A stretch of DNA of 64,000 bases from Pseudomonas marginalis (GTDB taxonomy: Bacteria > Pseudomonadota > Gammaproteobacteria > Pseudomonadales > Pseudomonadaceae): NCBI RefSeq assembly GCF_008692035.1, contig NZ_VTFG01000001.1, forward strand, positions 1,116,001 through 1,180,000, in the 5' to 3' direction. Below are positions 30,001 to 37,660 of this stretch, one piece after another. The notes beneath the pieces were generated by a model. The model was not told where the DNA came from. It was given only the letters and a program-made list of their open reading frames with translations, and ran no database searches. Position 1 is the stretch's first letter; the number at the start of each line of letters is the position of its first letter. A program made the position numbers and the translations under genes.

Positions 30001-31667
30001 GCGAAGCGCAACACGCCGACAGTCGCCAACGATTCGATACCGCACTGCAGGAACAGACCCAGGGCTACCAGCAGCAACTGGACAGCCTGCCGGAACGCAG
30101 CAGGCTGGGGATTGCCCTGCCGCCCCGGTCGGTGGCGAGCCTGTTGGAAAATGTCATCAACAACGTGCGCAAACACGTGGTGGTGGCCGAAAAAGACCGC
30201 GCGGCGCTCTACCGCAGCCACCCTCACTTCACTACCAAGGGCGGCCGCCTGGCCGAAGCGGTGCTGACCGATTTCCCGGCCTACCGCCAGTTCATTCGCG
30301 CAATGATTGCCATCAATGAGCGCTCGGTGCGCTGGCTCGAACTGCGCGATCGCTACCTCGAGCAGCTGTTCAACCTCGGCACTGCCAGCGCGGAAGACTA
30401 CATTCGCCTGACCGCGGAACGCCCCCAGGAAATCAGCGTGCTGGCCGTCAAGGACCTGCTGATGCGCAACTACGAACTGATGACCCATAAACACCCTGGT
30501 CATCCCTTGGTGGAGGTGCTGATCGATATCCTTGAGCCGCTCCAGGAACACTTGCGTACCCAGGCCGACCTGAACGACCTGGAACTGTCGGCAGAGGAAC
30601 GCGTCAACGTGCTGGAAAGCCTGGTGGAGCACTATGGCCGGGGGCTGGACTCGTTGCAGGGGGTTGGGATCGTCAACGCCGATGAGTTCGATGGCGACTA
30701 TTTCGCCAAGCTGGTCAAGCTGGTGCAGGCGCTGTACGAGGAGGCCGCCAGTCAGTTGGCCAGCGAAATCAAGCCGCTTGCCCTGCCCGCCCCGCGCCCG
30801 AGCCGGCGCAGCCCGACGGCGGTGGGGAGACCGCAGAAAAAGGTCATCCGCACCTCGAAAAAAGGCACCTTTATCGGCGAGGTCAAACCGCTGGGCACGC
30901 TGGAAACCGTGGAGGTTCGCTCGGAAGTCACGGGCGAGGTGCTGGGCACCTACTCGCAACGGGGCGAACAATGGATCGAGTTCAAGGAGTCGCCGCCCTC
31001 ACCTACCGCGCCGGCTCCCCGCAGCCTGAGCCTGGTCAAGGGGGAAGCGCGCAAACTGCTGGGCATGCTGGAAGAGCACCTGAAACGCGGCGATCAATAC
31101 AAGAAAATCTCCAGGCATCCGGAAGAGGTCCAGGAGGTGCTGCAGTATGAGTCGGTGCGCTACGACAAGTTGGCGACCGAACTGCATCAGGCCATCCAGG
31201 CCCAATCGGCCGAGGCCCGCACGCTCGCGGACCAGAACCTGGAGCGTGACATGCGCCAGGCGGCGGCACGCCTGAGCGAGCGCGGCCTGGCCCTGCGTAT
31301 TCAACTGTGCCTGGAGCTCCCCCCCACCCACGGCAACCTGGAATTCCTGATCGAACAAAAGCGCGCGAACATGGCGCTGCTGGGCGAACGCATTCAACTG
31401 ATCGGCGACCGCCGGGACTTTGTCCAGGAATACGCAATCAACGACCAGGGTGGCTACCCCTTGTGGTACGCCCACTTCCACTACCCGGCAGCCGACACGC
31501 CCAAGCTGGCCTACACCGCCGCCCACCTGAAGACCCGCGAACAGCGCCGGGTCAGTTACTACTCGCAACTGGCCAGGGCCCAAAGCCCCCAGGCCGTGGT
31601 GGATGTGCATCGTGGCTTGATCGGCAAGGCGCTGGCGCAGCGCTGGTTCCTGCCGCTGGCCCGCTGA
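27012..31667 (+). CDS. Very large DUF6543-type ('dermonecrotic toxin domain') protein, intact paralogue
   Basis: 1551 residues, start behind AAAGGA at a spacing of 6. It lies 38 bp after the broken paralogue and in the same orientation, so the pair looks like an old tandem duplication. Shared blocks include RPIYANGGFREPHSLRFGQG, NSESRWQVLREGSSLLFGN, LLLPLLRGPA and LWYAHFHYPAADTPKLAYTA. There is no signal peptide. A hydrophobic helix lies near 715-745, and long charged helices with coiled-coil character near 950-1250. The middle-to-C-terminal region carries basic linkers (RKPQKKV-like, KKVIRTSKKGTFIGEV) and a beta module (GEVLGTYSQRGEQWIEF). The family occurs widely in Pseudomonas and is suspected to be secreted effectors or toxins; the activity is unknown and no catalytic motif was seen. 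Confidence 0.8.
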   Translation: MQLPDPIAHAVSARFTQRPALETVIREQLATAIGATYPSLSLDLRRTRLARPQRRGWLLQPFMPVVHDALASGAPLDFSEVNGSPWYLSDEPPKRLKLPGLTEEKLDMQVIAKQVGELPQTLPIALQNALAAYWDTGPWHWLAGVLRDTLRIGALGQAGLDQPARETLEQLIDCPDREARLARHGVNAVFAYALQATLTHAERSVTRMGPQLALIRAVNSKVSVVLCDPQHTAEVFPSMDALIQACGQRLGRQYQVDDILIQRYEPDGDIFEHQASMILDRQLEDLGNLRLPTGQPFSTWQALYAEITDPGRFFRDTPTAPPQTLDTLRQHLPAWLRDADADDQATYRRYALAMAGAKRRAAGRTAFSQIDDLRTYTVKALLQALQQDAVTLGSSALALPSVGALHPDDLQLTFTIAAGYPGTSGIIRHERMSLTDLAIDNLSSRPSGSVTLTHRHGLPLPAWLTADYLMGADGPVARVDIGQHYPRLLEAHWLGESPEALRRETLFAQQQAVQLPLLALELALKQQAGLSARGARLVAALMEPEATNQKVDQQPVVIRHLALLSASGAHPDTVSAMYLIEPQDIGGGPHVLYRPLYAEALQEFASREALLEAIAETGPLQDSVLTWLSDRARPIYANGGFREPHSLRFGQGDEFAPLHRPAPATLAADGINDELQQCLVTGRLMTYLYSDHARALIEQANRESVSNSESRWQVLREGSSLLFGNLLLPLLRGPAMLTGWLWGLMASLGEDIPALASEDPQARELASVDLLLNLGLLLFEAVPAITAAPPALAAGLKDQALPPPLAPWVAEQWPQPPPPAIREGAVILPGALERVDNTVLDLSFTQARSRLTTIQRRRLASFSTPRPTPLPQPVLNGPRRGLYPVENRWHALVDNQWLQVALEPEGDIRVVMPGDASLNGPYLRSDGHGEWSVDTRLRLRGGMPPKRIAAERQRQAQRISELKKSFEQFIQGQVAMQGRLDVILAVMTRTAEDSRFSEAQHADSRQRFDTALQEQTQGYQQQLDSLPERSRLGIALPPRSVASLLENVINNVRKHVVVAEKDRAALYRSHPHFTTKGGRLAEAVLTDFPAYRQFIRAMIAINERSVRWLELRDRYLEQLFNLGTASAEDYIRLTAERPQEISVLAVKDLLMRNYELMTHKHPGHPLVEVLIDILEPLQEHLRTQADLNDLELSAEERVNVLESLVEHYGRGLDSLQGVGIVNADEFDGDYFAKLVKLVQALYEEAASQLASEIKPLALPAPRPSRRSPTAVGRPQKKVIRTSKKGTFIGEVKPLGTLETVEVRSEVTGEVLGTYSQRGEQWIEFKESPPSPTAPAPRSLSLVKGEARKLLGMLEEHLKRGDQYKKISRHPEEVQEVLQYESVRYDKLATELHQAIQAQSAEARTLADQNLERDMRQAAARLSERGLALRIQLCLELPPTHGNLEFLIEQKRANMALLGERIQLIGDRRDFVQEYAINDQGGYPLWYAHFHYPAADTPKLAYTAAHLKTREQRRVSYYSQLARAQSPQAVVDVHRGLIGKALAQRWFLPLAR

Positions 31668-31672
31668 CAGGA

Positions 31673-31769
31673 CTGTGGCGAGGGCGCTTGCTCCCGTTGG
31701 ACTGCGCAGCAGTCCCATTGTTGGGGCCGCTTCGCGGCCCAGCGGGAGCAAGCTCCCTCGCCACCACAG
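31673..31769. repeat. REPIN: two inverted REP elements
   Basis: Left arm TGTGGCGAGGGCGCTTGCTC and right arm GAGCAAGCTCCCTCGCCAC face each other across about 45 bases. The centre contains GGGCCGC-TTC-GCGGCCC. The arms match a common fluorescens-group REP sequence. It separates the convergent genes ending at 31667 (+) and 31795 (-) and could terminate both. Confidence 0.85.
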
Positions 31770-31794
31770 TTCGCTCGCTGCTCTTTAGCCAGGC

Positions 31795-34170
31795 TCAGTG
31801 GGCAAACAACGAGTTACCCTTCTGCCCCGCCAGCTTCTCGGGCTTGATCAGGAAGCGTGCCAGCGCCGGCAGCAGCCACAACGCACCGAACATGTTCCAC
31901 AGCAGCATGAAGGTCAGCATCAGGCCCATGTCGGCCTGGAACTTGATCGCCGAGAAGATCCAGGTGCACACGCCGATGGCCAGGCACAGGCCGGTAAACA
32001 GCACGGCCTTGCCGGTGGACTTGAGCGTCTGGTAATAGGCTTCCTGCAACGGCAAACCGGCACGCAGGAAACTTTCCAGGCGGCTGTAGATGTAGATGCC
32101 GTAGTCCACGCCGATCCCCACCCCCAGGGCCACCACCGGCAAGGTCGCGACCTTGACGCCGATGCCCATGAACGCCATCAGCGCGTTGCCCAGCACCGAG
32201 GTCAGCACCAGCGGCAGCACGATGCACAGGGTCGCCGCCCAGGAGCGGAAGGTGATCATGCACATGGTCGCCACGCACAGGTACACCAGGATCAGGATGG
32301 TCAGCTCCGATTCCTTGATCACCTCGTTGGTGGCCGCCTCGATCCCGGCGTTACCGGCAGCAAGGATGAATTCCAGGCCGTCCTTGTTGTTCTCCTTGGC
32401 GAAGTCCTGTACCGCATGCACCGCGCGGTCGAGGGTCTCGGCCTTGTGGTCATTGAGGAACACCAGCACCGGCGCCAGGGAGCAATTGTTGTTGTACAGG
32501 CCGTCGGCGCGGGCGATGGAGTTGTTCAACACGTCGGGGTTGCGCGACAGGGTTTCCCATTTCAGGTTGCCCTCGTTCATGCCCTTGATCATCTGCTTGG
32601 ACACGGTCACCAGCGAGATGGCCGACTGCACGCCCTCGGTGTTCTGCATCTTCCACATCAACTGGTCGATGGGCGCCATGGCTTCATAGCGCGAGCAACC
32701 TTCGGCCTTGGTCTTGACCATCACCACCAGCACGTCGGAGCTGGTGGAGTAGTTGCTGATGATGAAGTTGTTGTCCTTGTTGTAGCGCGAGTCCGGGCGC
32801 AGCTCCGGCGCGCCCTGGTCGAGGTCGCCGATCTTCAGGTTCTGGCTGTACCAGAGGCCGCCGCCAAAGGCGACCAGCGCGAGCAGGACCGAGACCGGCG
32901 CGACTTTGGGGCTGGCGAATTTCGACAGCAGGCGCCAGAACGGATGTTCTCGGTGCGCGTCCTTCTTGCTCCGGGCGATGGCCCGCTTGCTGATACCCGC
33001 ATAGGAAATCGCCACCGGCAGCAGGATCAGGTTGGTGAACACGATCACCGCCACGCCGATGGACGCGCCGATGGCCAGTTCGCGGATCACGCCGATATCG
33101 ATAATCAGCAGGGTAATGAAACCCACCGCATCCGCCAGGATCGCGATCATCCCCGGCAGGAACAGTTGCCGGAAGGTGCGCCGCGCGGCCGTCAAGGCGT
33201 TGTCCGCCTCGCTGGATTGCAGGGCGATACCGTTGATCTTCTGCACACCGTGGGAAATCCCGATGGCGAAGATCAGGAACGGCACCAGCATCGAGTACGG
33301 GTCCAGCCCGAAGCCGAAGAAGTGCATCAGGCCGAGTTGCCAGACCACCGCCACCAGTGTGGTGCTCAACACGGCGATGGTGCTGCGCAGGCAGTTGGTG
33401 AACCACAGCAATAGAACCAGGGTGATGACGAAGGCAACGCCGAAGAACAGCACCACCATCACCAGGCCGTCGATCAGGTCGCCGACCTTCTTGGCGAAGC
33501 CGACGATGTGGATCTTGACGTTGGGGTTCTGGGCTTCGAACTTGTCGCGGATCTTGTCTTCGAGTTCATGGGAGAACTTGCGGTAATCCAGGGCCAGCAG
33601 CTTGCCCTGGTCCTGCGGGTCCGGGTAGGACTCCAGCAGCGGGATGTCGACGATACTCGACTTGAAATCGTTGGCCACCAGCCGTCCGACCTGGCCGGAC
33701 TTAAGCACGTTATTGCGCAGTTGATCGAGGCTTTGCGTCGAGCCGTTGTAGCTCTGCGGGATCACTTCACCGCCGGCGAAGCCCTCTTCGGTGACTTCGG
33801 TCCAGCGTACGCTGGGGCTCCACAGCGACTTGAGGCCCGAACGATCGACGCCGGAGATGTAGAACACCTCGTCGTTGATCTGCCTTAGGGTCTCCATGTA
33901 TGACTGAGTGAAGATGTCACCGTCCTTGGCCTCCACCGAGATACGCACCGTGTTGCCCAGGTTGGCCAGGTCGTTACGGTGCTCCATCATCTTTTCGATG
34001 AAGGGATGCTTGAGGGGGATCATCTTTTCAAAGCTGGTGGACGGGCGAATCAACGTCGCCTGCCAGAACAGGAAAATGCTCACCAGCAGGCAGATCACGA
34101 TGACTGCCGGGCGGTTATTGAAGATCAGGCGCTCAAGAAAGGTCGCTTTATCGTTGTGATGACTGCTCAT
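31795..34170 (-). CDS. RND-superfamily (MMPL-type) exporter
   Basis: 791 residues. One N-terminal transmembrane helix (PAVIVICLLVSIFLFWQA), a large periplasmic loop (about 45-225), a cluster of five helices (about 230-395), then the same pattern repeated: one helix near 425, a loop, and five helices near 630-770. This is the duplicated RND topology of single-polypeptide lipid or hydrophobe exporters. Length fits the family (about 780-800). It sits 15 bp downstream of a YCF48-like periplasmic partner in the same direction. The leader contains an A-rich AAAACAATAAGAAGG stretch resembling a Crc/Hfq target. The substrate is unknown; a lipid or hydrophobic compound is likely. Confidence 0.87.
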   Translation of the reverse strand: MSSHHNDKATFLERLIFNNRPAVIVICLLVSIFLFWQATLIRPSTSFEKMIPLKHPFIEKMMEHRNDLANLGNTVRISVEAKDGDIFTQSYMETLRQINDEVFYISGVDRSGLKSLWSPSVRWTEVTEEGFAGGEVIPQSYNGSTQSLDQLRNNVLKSGQVGRLVANDFKSSIVDIPLLESYPDPQDQGKLLALDYRKFSHELEDKIRDKFEAQNPNVKIHIVGFAKKVGDLIDGLVMVVLFFGVAFVITLVLLLWFTNCLRSTIAVLSTTLVAVVWQLGLMHFFGFGLDPYSMLVPFLIFAIGISHGVQKINGIALQSSEADNALTAARRTFRQLFLPGMIAILADAVGFITLLIIDIGVIRELAIGASIGVAVIVFTNLILLPVAISYAGISKRAIARSKKDAHREHPFWRLLSKFASPKVAPVSVLLALVAFGGGLWYSQNLKIGDLDQGAPELRPDSRYNKDNNFIISNYSTSSDVLVVMVKTKAEGCSRYEAMAPIDQLMWKMQNTEGVQSAISLVTVSKQMIKGMNEGNLKWETLSRNPDVLNNSIARADGLYNNNCSLAPVLVFLNDHKAETLDRAVHAVQDFAKENNKDGLEFILAAGNAGIEAATNEVIKESELTILILVYLCVATMCMITFRSWAATLCIVLPLVLTSVLGNALMAFMGIGVKVATLPVVALGVGIGVDYGIYIYSRLESFLRAGLPLQEAYYQTLKSTGKAVLFTGLCLAIGVCTWIFSAIKFQADMGLMLTFMLLWNMFGALWLLPALARFLIKPEKLAGQKGNSLFAH

Positions 34171-34185
34171 GCGTTCCCCGCCTTC

Positions 34186-35229
34186 TTATTGTTTTGTCGG
34201 TTCGGCGCCAGTGGGTGTGGCGACGCGAACACCACCCTGCCCGACCAGAATCAAGTTGCCGTTGCCTGCCGCCGTGACGGCCGACAATGAAATACGATCG
34301 GGGCGATTGAACACGCTGAAGGTCCGGCCGTCGTCATGGCTGACCACCACGCTGCCGCCGTTGCCGACCACCACCAGCGAACCGTCTTCGAGCAAGGTGG
34401 CCCCCGACAGGCCGAACTCCAGGGCCCCGCGTGCGGCATTGAGTTCGACTTGTTCCCAGGTGCTGCCGAAATCCGTGGAGCGGTAAAGATTGCCGCGCAA
34501 GCCGTAGGCCAGCAGGGTTTGGGGTTGTGCGGTGCTGATCACGCCAAACAGCGAGCCCTCGTAGGGGCCTTCGAGTTTTTCCCAGGTCTGGCCGTCGTCG
34601 CTGGAGCGGAACATGCTGCCCTGCTCGCCGACGATAAACAGGCCGGCGTCCTTGATCCGGGCTATGGCGTTGAGGTGAAACTGGTCTTCATTGTCGAGGC
34701 GGTCGCTGACGTCTTCCCAGGTCTTGCCGCCGTCGGTGGTTTCGATCAGCGCCCCATAGGCGCCCACGGCCAGGCCGTGGTGGGCATCGTTGAACCACAC
34801 GTCGAGCAACGGCGCTTCACGCTTGAGGTCTTGATACTGCTGGGTCCAGGTGGCACCGCCGTCGGTGCTGGCGAGGATTTGCGCATCATGGCCGACTGCC
34901 CAGCCCTGCTTGTCATCGACGAAATACACCGCCGTGAGCAGTTGCCGGGTGGGGACCTTGGCTTGGGTCCAGGTGCTGCCCTGGTCATCGGAATAGAGGA
35001 TGTGCCCGCGATCACCGACCGCCACCAGGCGCTTGCCGGCATGCACGACATCGATCATCAGGCCTTTGGCGGCCTTGGGGGATTCAATCGCAAAAGAGCT
35101 ATCGCTGGCGGCCTGGACAACGGTCGGCAACGCGACAGTCCCAAACAGCGAGAGCGCTGCGGCCAGCAACGCAACCCTGCGTGCGGCGCGTGGGCGGCAA
35201 ACAACCCAACCCATGACAGGCTCACTCAT
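34186..35229 (-). CDS. Exported YCF48/BNR-repeat beta-propeller protein, RND exporter partner
   Basis: 347 residues from the ATG at 35229 (MSEPVMGWVVCRPRAARRVA), which has GAGAAAGG upstream; a start five codons earlier is possible. The signal peptide ends near VQAAS. The mature protein is built of repeated blades with the BNR-like DxGxTW motif (SDDQGSTWTQAKVP, STDGGATWTQQYQD, TTDGGKTWEDVSD, SSDDGQTWEKLE, STDFGSTWEQVE, SHDDGRTFSVFN). This matches the YCF48/photosystem-II-stability-factor-like family commonly encoded beside RND exporters. It probably assists the exporter in the periplasm; the mechanism is inferred. Confidence 0.88.
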   Translation of the reverse strand: MSEPVMGWVVCRPRAARRVALLAAALSLFGTVALPTVVQAASDSSFAIESPKAAKGLMIDVVHAGKRLVAVGDRGHILYSDDQGSTWTQAKVPTRQLLTAVYFVDDKQGWAVGHDAQILASTDGGATWTQQYQDLKREAPLLDVWFNDAHHGLAVGAYGALIETTDGGKTWEDVSDRLDNEDQFHLNAIARIKDAGLFIVGEQGSMFRSSDDGQTWEKLEGPYEGSLFGVISTAQPQTLLAYGLRGNLYRSTDFGSTWEQVELNAARGALEFGLSGATLLEDGSLVVVGNGGSVVVSHDDGRTFSVFNRPDRISLSAVTAAGNGNLILVGQGGVRVATPTGAEPTKQ

Positions 35230-35426
35230 AGACCTTTCTCCCATTTATTATTGTTAGGTCGTCTCGCCTTCCCGGGCCCTGAAACCTGCAATCTAGAGCG
35301 CCTGGAGGAAGCAGGGGCCATCCTATCGGGCTTTCGAATCGTCTGACAATCGGTGCTACGTTATCTTTTGTTAACTGACGGCGTTTGGCCATGCCTGAAT
35401 AGGCGGGTATCAACCAGGCTGATTAA

Positions 35427-35440
35427 TGAATTTTTATTCC
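35427..35440 (+). promoter_or_regulatory. Upstream copy of a tandem palindromic operator
   Basis: TGAATTTTTATTCC differs in one base from the downstream copy GGAATTTTTATTCC. The arrangement fits GGAA-N6-TTCC, the motif reported for IolR (RpiR family) in Sinorhizobium. It lies 73 bp before the oxidoreductase start codon. Confidence 0.5.
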
Positions 35441-35455
35441 ATCTATTGAAATTTA

Positions 35456-35469
35456 GGAATTTTTATTCC
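35456..35469 (+). promoter_or_regulatory. Downstream copy of a tandem palindromic operator
   Basis: GGAATTTTTATTCC is a perfect GGAA-N6-TTCC palindrome, 29 bp (centre to centre) from the first copy and 43 bp before the start codon, where bound repressor would block transcription. The regulator gene is not in the window. Confidence 0.55.
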
Positions 35470-35512
35470 ATTAATAGCCTTCCTGAAAACAATAATCCAA
35501 AGGACCACGGCT

Positions 35513-36628
35513 ATGCGTGAACTCGGAATCGGCTTGATCGGCACAGGCTTCATGGGCCGCGCCCACGCCCTGGCATTCAACAATGCCCGGGCGGTATTTG
35601 AACTGCCGGTACACCTCAAGCTGGCCGCCCTGGCCGATGCCGATACCGAGCGCGCCCAGCGCTGTGCCACGGCCTGGGGGTTTGCCCAGGCCCACGGCGA
35701 CTGGCAGGCGCTGATCGACGACCCGGCCGTGGATGTGGTGGCCATCACCACGCCGAACCACCTGCACTTTCCCATGGCGATGGCGGCCATTGCAGCGGGC
35801 AAGGCGGTGTACTGCGAAAAACCCCTGGCGGTCAGCCTGGAGCAGGCCGATGCCATGCGCCAGGCCGCCCGCGAAGCCGGGGTGGTGACGCGGGTCGGCT
35901 ACAACTACCAGCACAACCCGATGATCGGCCTGGCGCGGCAACTGATTGCCGAGGGCGACCTCGGCGACATCATCAGCTTCCAGGGCGAGTTCAGCGAAGA
36001 CTTCATGGCCGACCCGGCGTCACCGTGGTCGTGGCGCTGTGAAGTGGAGCATGCCGGTGGCGCCCTGGCGGACCTGGGCAGCCACTTGCTGTCGATGGCG
36101 CGTTACCTGGTGGGCGATGTGACCGGCGTGTGTGCCGACACCCAGACCGTCCACGCCCAACGCCCGGCCGTCAAAGGCAGCGCCGAGCAGAAAGCCATCG
36201 CCGTGGATGACCAGGTGCACGCCCTGCTGCGCTTCGCCAACGGTGCGCGCGGCACGGTGAGCAGCAGTTGGCTCAAGCACGGTTACAAGAACCACCTGAG
36301 TTTCGAGATCAGCGGCACCAAGGGCACCTTGGCGTTCGATCAGGAGCGCTTGAATGAACTGCGCCTGTGCCGTGTCGGCCAGGACGGTTTCCAGCGTCTG
36401 CTGGCAGGTCCTGCCCTGCCCGGCTACGCGGCATTCAGCCCGGCGGCGGGGCATCAACTGGGGTACAACGAGCTGAAGACCCTGGAGGTGCAGGAGTTGA
36501 TCATGGCCGTGGCGGGGCAAGGCGCGGATGGCACCGACTTTGACGCGGCGTGGGAGGTGGAACGGCTGGCGACGGCGATTCGTGTGGCGGCCCGTGAAGA
36601 GCGCTGGGTCAACCTAAACTCGCTCTGA
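35513..36628 (+). CDS. Gfo/Idh/MocA-family NAD(P)-dependent oxidoreductase
   Basis: 371 residues, start behind AAAGGA. The N-terminal Rossmann fold has GLIGTGFMGRAHA, and the family marker CEKPLA lies near residue 104. The C-terminal alpha/beta domain carries a substrate-site histidine region (DLGSHLLSMARYL). Family enzymes oxidise sugars and cyclitols. The tandem GGAA-N6-TTCC palindromes in its promoter suggest control by an RpiR/IolR-type repressor and therefore an inositol- or sugar-related substrate; this is inference from one motif. It is monocistronic, followed by a REP element. Confidence 0.9.
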   Translation: MRELGIGLIGTGFMGRAHALAFNNARAVFELPVHLKLAALADADTERAQRCATAWGFAQAHGDWQALIDDPAVDVVAITTPNHLHFPMAMAAIAAGKAVYCEKPLAVSLEQADAMRQAAREAGVVTRVGYNYQHNPMIGLARQLIAEGDLGDIISFQGEFSEDFMADPASPWSWRCEVEHAGGALADLGSHLLSMARYLVGDVTGVCADTQTVHAQRPAVKGSAEQKAIAVDDQVHALLRFANGARGTVSSSWLKHGYKNHLSFEISGTKGTLAFDQERLNELRLCRVGQDGFQRLLAGPALPGYAAFSPAAGHQLGYNELKTLEVQELIMAVAGQGADGTDFDAAWEVERLATAIRVAAREERWVNLNSL

Positions 36629-36645
36629 AGCGCAATGCAAAACCC

Positions 36646-36672
36646 TTGTGGGAGGGGCAAGCCCCCTCCCAA
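36646..36672. repeat. Single REP element / hairpin
   Basis: TTGTGGGAGGGG-CAAG-CCCCCTCCCAA is a near-perfect hairpin of the GTGGGAGGGG REP type. It lies between the convergent ends of the oxidoreductase and the HrpK-like gene and probably terminates both. Confidence 0.8.
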
Positions 36673-36699
36673 CTTTCAGATCACCTGCACACCTCTCAA

Positions 36700-37518
36700 T
36701 CAGCGGAAGTGAAGCCTGTCGAGCATGTCGGGACGCCTGAGGAGTTCCTTCGCCAGCCAGGCCTGGCGACCGAAGTAGGGATGCCTGGTAACGGTCCAGT
36801 TGGCAACTTCATGCAGTTTTTCGAGGCTGAGGTGGATGGGCCACTGCGGGTCCTTGAACAGATCGAAATCACGCATCAGCTCTCGGGCCAACTCTTTGTC
36901 ATTCTGGTTTTTAAACATCGTGATGTTGAGGTTGTTTCGATCGATCAGGCTATCCAGCCCGCCGGTGATATGGTGACGGTCCATATCGTCGACCAGGTCT
37001 CCACGCCTCATCAGTTCCCGTGCCAGGCGGATATTCTGGTCTTTGTCATAATCGCCGGTCAGCGGTTTGCCGGCCATATTCTTCAGGCCGTCCTTGGTGA
37101 TGATCCCATGGGGTGCCTTGAAGTCATCGAACCTGTCGAGCAGCATGCGTGATAGGTCCGCATTGCTCTTGCTACCAAAACCGTAGCAGGGCTTGCAGGG
37201 GAACGGGTCGGGCCTTGGAGGGCGATGGGCGCCAAAGCAGTGACGGACGAACTGCTTGAAATTGCTCATAACCCCCGCCGGCCAATAACCTGCTTTGATC
37301 TGCTGTGCACGGTCACGCGCCTCGAAGCCGGCGGTACCCGCGTTCGCGTAAAACGCCGCCGACCGCGGGGTGTCACTCGACTGAAAGCTGATTGAGGCGC
37401 TCTTTTGCGGAGTGGCGGACGCATTCGCCGTTGGTTTTGGGGAAGAGCTATTGCCCTGATCCACCTCCGGGTCCAGGCGTGAGGAAGTAACAGGTTTATC
37501 AAGAGCAGGCGCCAACAT
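36700..37518 (-). CDS. HrpK-like type III secretion-associated protein
   Basis: 272 residues from the ATG at 37518 (MLAPALDKPVTSSRLDPEVD), with GGAG 10 bases upstream; a TTG ten codons earlier is less likely. The first 60 residues are Ser/Thr/Pro/Asn/Gln-rich and disordered, as in type III-secreted proteins. The remainder has repeated EF-hand-like units typical of HrpK (LSRMLLDRFDDFKAPHGIIT, NIRLARELMRRGDLVDDMDR, GGLDSLIDRNNLNITMF, ELARELMRDFDLFKDPQ). A hrp box about 107 bp upstream (37625-37653) independently supports membership of a HrpL regulon. No other T3SS gene is in the window. Whether it is a translocator or an effector cannot be told. Confidence 0.7.
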   Translation of the reverse strand: MLAPALDKPVTSSRLDPEVDQGNSSSPKPTANASATPQKSASISFQSSDTPRSAAFYANAGTAGFEARDRAQQIKAGYWPAGVMSNFKQFVRHCFGAHRPPRPDPFPCKPCYGFGSKSNADLSRMLLDRFDDFKAPHGIITKDGLKNMAGKPLTGDYDKDQNIRLARELMRRGDLVDDMDRHHITGGLDSLIDRNNLNITMFKNQNDKELARELMRDFDLFKDPQWPIHLSLEKLHEVANWTVTRHPYFGRQAWLAKELLRRPDMLDRLHFR

Positions 37519-37624
37519 CGTTTGATGTCTCCAGTCCGGTTTGGCCAAAAAGTGTTCACCTGCCTGTCCAGCGTCGCACCAGGACGCAGATACACAGCGA
37601 TAACGCTGGGTTGCAAGTAGTCCT

Positions 37625-37653
37625 TATGTGGCAAGCCTGTCCGAATCAGTTCC
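37625..37653 (-). promoter_or_regulatory. hrp box (HrpL-type ECF sigma promoter)
   Basis: On the minus strand GGAACT, 16 bases, then CCACATA match the consensus GGAACC-N15/16-CCACNNA at all but one defined position. It points toward the HrpK-like gene, whose ATG is about 107 bases downstream, and lies directly beyond the 3' end of the fadD-like gene. Confidence 0.7.
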
Positions 37654-37660
37654 TGCCTTT

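Noticed and set aside
28947..30971. 674-codon minus-strand frame opposite the second toxin-like gene
   Set aside because: The plus-strand protein is conserved with its tandem paralogue, so the antisense frame is a shadow.
31798..33414. 538-codon plus-strand frame opposite the RND exporter
   Set aside because: His/Gln/Asp-rich shadow; the minus strand shows a full RND membrane topology.
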